Shown in pieces: positions 13,501 through 19,500 of a DNA stretch of 30,040 bases. The stretch is from Ectocarpus siliculosus. Its lineage: Eukaryota > Sar > Phaeophyceae > Ectocarpales > Ectocarpaceae. The stretch lies in assembly GCA_000310025.1 (NCBI GenBank), contig FN649734.1:4987620-5017659 (forward strand), read 5' to 3'. How positions within the stretch are numbered: the first letter of the stretch is position 1; the number at the start of each line of letters is the position of its first letter. The notes beneath the pieces are model-generated. The model did no database searches and was not told the origin of the DNA. It saw only the letters and a program-made list of their open reading frames with translations. The translations under genes were made by a program, and so were the position numbers.

Positions 13501-16500
13501 AGCTGCTTCGTCAAATGTTTTCCACATCCTAAAATCTTATGCATGCACTGCTGTAGCACCCTGGCGGTCGTGGTTGGTGACAAACTATTAATAGGTACCC
13601 CGTCCCGATGTACCGTACGTGACATGACACAATATACCACACCCGATGTACCGATGTTCAAAGCTCCCGCTGGACCGATGTTCAAAGCTCAAATACTCCA
13701 CGACGAAGAGGACGCGCATATTACACAAAAACGATGCGTTTCCCGGAAGCTCGTGACGAGATCGCTCCAAGGCCGCCGTTTTCGGCATCAGTACTCTTTC
13801 TGCTGTGGAGAAACGAGCTTTGAAAATCGATCCAGGGGGTGCGATATCTCACGTAATGTCATGCCACCTACGGCAATCTATGTGTCTTGTGCCTGTCTCT
13901 CGTACCTTTTTCTTCCTCTTCTCTTCCTTCTTCGCGGCTTCCTCCTCCCTCGCACGTTTCTCATCTTGCAGCTGCGGTTGATTGACCAATCAAGATGGAT
14001 CGAGATAGGAAACGAACGAACGAGAGAACAGCACACAAAAGAGTCAATCAGATCCCATCTTGCAGGTGCGATTGACCAATCAAAACGAATCGATAGAGGG
14101 AAAGCAAGAACGAATGGACAATCGGAAAACAAGCAAGCCAATTAGATTTCATCTTGCAGCTGCGACAATCCACCAATCAGAATGAATCAAGAGAGGGAAC
14201 GAACAAACGAACGACCGGCAAACGCGAGACAATCAGATCTCATCTAAGCAGCTGCGATTGATCGACCAATCAGGATGAATCGAGAGAGGACAAACGATGG
14301 ATCGGCACGCACGACAACCGATCAGATCAAGCAGTCTAGAGCAACGAACACGGGCAAAATCATACACGCAGGGGCGGGGGGCGATGTCCTCATCGCAACC
14401 ATTCACATCATCCATTTGGCTGGCCCGATACTTCCGAAGGTGGGAAGGAATTGACGGCACACCCACAAGAAAATCAGATGAGAGGGGCCACAACACCATC
14501 CCAACCAATTGAACCGGGAGCTGCAGGACGTCTCCTCAACCACTCTCGTACAACCTAACGTGAGAAAAGACTTGCGGAGCGACACACAAGCCGTCGCGTC
14601 CCCCCGTCGCCAAAACCACTAAACCCCGCCAGAAAAGCTGTTGTGCTTTCGGCGGTAAAAACCTCGCGGTTCCGTCAAGATCTTAAACGCGTATTATACT
14701 TGCAGATATTTCATTTGGTCAGAGACGAGTCGAGTCTCTCCTCATACAGTACATCATTACACCCGTTTCGAACGCCTGTCACGGCAAATCCCGCTCATAA
14801 CGAAAATCGCCCAATATTCCTTCGAGAGAGGGGGATGCCGTAGAAGCGTGTAAAGTGTGCGATCGATTGATTTTCTATGTAACAGGTCGACCTCTCCTCA
14901 ACCAAAAGGGTGTCCATGCCGACAAAACGGTGGTCGTTGGCAATACGAATCTCGTCGAGAGCTACTATACCTTTTCCTTGAACGGGACGGCCGGGTTTCG
15001 CGGCCTCTTGGGTTGTGGAGCAATCGACCTAAAGAAAACGATCGCACAAATACCGCTGTACGTCCACCCTCGCCGTATGATGCAACTTTCAGTGTATAGC
15101 GCCCAGCCCGAGTCAGTTGGACCGGTACGGGTGTCAAGAGGGAAGAGAGCCGAACGAATACTGATGTGAAGACAACAACAACCCGCAAGCTTCCTTCAGC
15201 ACTCACAGCTAAGACTCCCACCAATACACCTCCTTCGCGCTGTGGTATTATCTCGAATGGGCATTCGGTCAGTGATTTGCATGTATACTTCCTAGAGATG
15301 CGATGCTGGTCCGTGCTTAGCTCACCTGCTGCTGCTGTTTTTCCTTTTCGCGCTTGGCTCTAGCGATCTCCCTCTCAGCCGCTCTCTTCTTGTCCTTCGC
15401 AGCCTGCTGCTCGCGCCGTCGCTGCGCCCTCTCCTGCTGCGCCTGCCAGAATGCCTCGTCCTCTTCCCTGGACACACACACCCCACCGCACACAACGAAA
15501 AAAAACATATTTCAGAAAAAAACAAAAACACGTTCTGAAGAAAAACACAAAACAAAAACGGTACATATAGAATCACACAAATACAAGCTTTTCTAATGTT
15601 ACACACATGTAAGCTCTTGTAATGTTTCCCACAGGTGTTTATTTTTTTCCCATATTTCTGGGTCCACTTCTGTTTCCGCTCTTCGACTTGTACTTATTAC
15701 AAAGAAAGGTGCAACCCCTTTTGGGGGTAGTTGGCCTGCGTCAGTTGAACCGGCACGGATATTACAAGGTACTGAGCGGAGACCAGAACGGTAATAATGT
15801 AAAGACGACCACATGTTTCCTCTGCGTTTGTCAATTGGCACTCTCGAGTCACCTCCTCTTCATGGCCTTGGCTGCCTTTGCCGCCTTCCTAGCCTCCATC
15901 CTCGCTTGCCGGGCCTCGTACTTCATCTGCTGCTCGTACACCAGCCTCTCGCGAAAGGTGGAGGTGCTAGCGGATGCCTGACGAGAACACGAACAACAAC
16001 AGCAAGAAGAAGGAAAGACCCACACAACACACAAAGGGACGGATTCAACGGACAGGGCAAGAACAAATGGGGTGCTACGGTAGCATCCATGTTAAGATGA
16101 AGAAGGCGAATGGCACGATGCCTGGCGAGAACATGAAGAGGCAAAGGCCGACACAACACACAGAGGGACAGATTCAATCGACAGGACCAAAGGGGGTGCT
16201 AGGGTAGCATCCACGTTAAAATGCAGAAGGCGATTGGCACGATGCTTGACGAGAACAACAACAAGAGGGAAAGACTCACACGACGCACAAAGGGACAGAT
16301 TCAACGGACAGGGCAAGAACAAATGCGGTGCTAAATTTACGGTAGCATCCATTTTAGATACAGAAGGCGATTGGCACGATGCCTGGCGAGAACATGAAGA
16401 GGCAAAGGGACGGCTTCAATAGAGAGGGCAAGACAAAAAGGGGAGCATGTCAAAGGGATTCATGTTAAATGTGCTACAGCAGCGGCATGCCTAAGGAGAC

Positions 16501-19500
16501 AAAACCACCTACACAAGGAAAAAGGAACGCGTTAAAGAGAAGGAGGCAAAGGCAACAAGGCAGCGTGTGTTCTTAGACTTTGAATTTGTCGAGGCTACAT
16601 CAAATTCTTGACTGACGGCCAAGTTGTTCAGTGCTTTAATAGCGCTGAGTGTAGTCGTCTTTCCCCGTTACACAAAAAACGAAAAACACAAACAACAGAC
16701 TAACCACCCACATATTCCGGGTCCTCGTATGACGCGTAGTCGTCTTCATCATCGCTATCATCATCGTAGTACATGGGCCTCCCCCCCCCGCCGCCGCCCA
16801 TCATGCCACCCATTCCGCCGCCGCCCCGCGCGAAGCTCGGCATCTGCATGAAGACCCCCCCCCCCGGCCCGCCATTGATCTTTATCCCCGGACCCCCCCC
16901 CATACCCCCGAATCCTCCCATACCCCCCATACAGAAGATCTCCGAAAATAGGTCCATGAAGTCCTCCTGCCAGGAAGCGGGCGGGGCGAGGAGCGGCAGC
17001 GGGGAAGGAGGATAAAGAGGCTCAGAGATGTACCTAGAACTTCAGAGGGTGGGTGGAAACACTGGTGCTGTCATGTGGGCCCTCGAGGAGAGTGGTGGGC
17101 ACCAGGGCTGTTCCCATCTGCGCTAAGAATATACTTGAGGCTGGGAAACGACAACTGTCAAATTTGGGAAGAAGAGGGCTTGTTGGACCCGGAAGCGAGC
17201 GGTAAACAGGGATGATGGACGGTGGGCCTGCTGTTCTCGCCAACCAAAAAACGTGTGGCCACGTGTTGGGTTCGTTTGGCGAGCGACTAGCATACACAAG
17301 CGCGGAGTATCGGCTCGTCTGCTGCGGTACATTATTAGTGTGAAACCGTTGATATGGAAATGACGAAAGGATTCAACCGACAAGGTTTAGAAGGCTAAAT
17401 TTTAAGACACAAAAAAGAGCAAATCTAGCCAGGAGTAAACTGAAAGCAAACACGGCAACAGCAACGTTGAGAACATTCCCGCACACCACACGCAAACCTA
17501 CCACGCGCCGAGAGCGACCACTCAACCCTAACCCTTGGCCGGACACACGCCGCCCCTTTCGAAGCCAGCGCAGAATCTACTACTGGTACACCAGAAGCGA
17601 ATCCGTCACAGCAGTCGCAACCGTCCCAACAGACGAATCTCCCTTACCGGAGACATGCCTCCCCGACGGTAGCCGTGACCCCCCCCCCTCCCTCCGTGGT
17701 GGTGGTGGTGACGGCGCCCCCCTCCCCCCCCGTACTCGTCGTCGCTCGAGTCTTCGCTGTCATCGTCATCGTCAGATTCGTCCGATTTTTCTGCCGAAGG
17801 AGCGGCGACGACAGCGACAGCAGTGCGATGATGATGGAAATTTACCCCCAAGCGGAACGATGTTTTCGGGCCTTTTTTTGCTCGCGAGTGTACCAGTTCG
17901 AGTATCGTTCCGTGGAACACTACCGTCTTCTTCCGTGCAACTGCTACCGCCTTGTTCCGTGGAACACGCCCCGTCTTCTTCCGTGGAATACTACCGTCTT
18001 CTTCCGTGGAACTACTAACATCTTGTCCGTGGAACACAACCGCCTTCTTCCGTGCAACTACCGTCTTCCGTGGAAAGCTAGCACAACATCAACGTAATCA
18101 CATGAGGATGCGGTGTTCGTCAATGGCCACCCCGTGTGTACATGCGTACGTGTCAACATAACACACGAACTCACACGCAACAGCATTCAGCGCATTGCGC
18201 ATTTTCCGAATATTGGCCCCCTTCCAGGGTACTTCAATTTTTTACCCGCTGGCACTGACGTCTGTTCATTTGTCAGCCCGCTAGCGCGGCCGATGTTAAG
18301 ATAAAGACACACACAAACACAAGCGCTCGGCACCTTCCGAGTAGTAGCTGGGATCAGTCAGGCTCAGGTAGGCCTCGGCGACTTGCTGAAACTTGGCAGT
18401 AGCCTCCGGGTCGCCCTGAGCGTCAACGTGAACGTTGTCGTGGCGCCCGTCAGGGAGTAGCAAGACGGGGAGGAGGAGCGGAGGTTAGACGATATACACA
18501 CGGGAGGGAGGAACGGTACAGGAACGGAACGAAGGCGGGCTACTGTTACAAACGGAACGGTTCGAAGAACGGTTCACACTTCTTTTTTACTGCTGTCATC
18601 GCTCTCATGCAAGTAGCACGTCTCCCAACCGAAGCTATACCTTTTGGCTCGCGCTGAGGCGGCGTGAAAGAGGAGTGTTTCCACAGGAGGGGGTCTAATT
18701 GAGATCCGTTGACACCAGCGCTCGAGGCTGTTCGTCACCCCCCCGGGGGTTGTTACCTAGAACAGCGGACATCTGTAGTATAACCTTTGCAATACCCCAG
18801 CCTCGGCAAAAAGTAGTGGCTCGCAAGTGCGGTCGCCTACTTCTGTATTTCTTGCTGCAGTCTCTGCATCTACGACCTAGCCGGGGTGAGTGTTGTGTAA
18901 CTTCGAGCAGGGGGCGGGGCACAGAGAGCAACGTAGCTCGGTCGGGTGTACTGACTGTACGTAATCTACCGCGGGTGGAATAACGAGACATCACACCCCC
19001 TGGACCGATTTTCAAAGCTCCATCACTCCACACGACCAAGAGAATGATGTACATGGTCCAAACGATGCGTTTTCGGAAAGCTCTCAACGAGATGGTTCGT
19101 TCCAATGCCTTCCCTCCATTTTTGACGCCTCCACCCTTTCTGCGGTGGATTAACCGAGCTTTGACAATCGTTCCATGGGGTGGCATCTTGTGACAGCTAC
19201 GGGTATCCGGACCCTCGGAAGCTCTTACTGGCGCCTCTCTGTTTGTGTCCGTCATGGGCGTGAAAAACATCACACAATCAAACGGAGGTGTGTGCGATTT
19301 ACCACATTCCAGCGTGAAGATATATATATAAGTACTGTGTAGGCTTCTAGACTGAGCACCTGTTCTTATGGCCAAGTTCTTAGCTTTTGGATTCTTGAAC
19401 GCTCAAGTTCTCAACCGCGAAGTTCTCACGTTCTTCACAAGGGTATTGTACATGCACCCGAAAAAAAGAGGGAAAAAAAACGGGGTTATAGGAACACGTC

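Noticed and set aside
16700-16720. Donor GTTAGT seven bases beyond the chosen end of exon 4
   Set aside because: A better consensus, but it would put an in-frame TAG at the start of exon 5; the GTGGGT donor keeps frame.
18695-19375. 226-residue minus-strand frame inside intron 1
   Set aside because: Overlaps a dispersed repeat, has no domain pattern, and including it would break the perfect J-domain join of exons 1 and 2.
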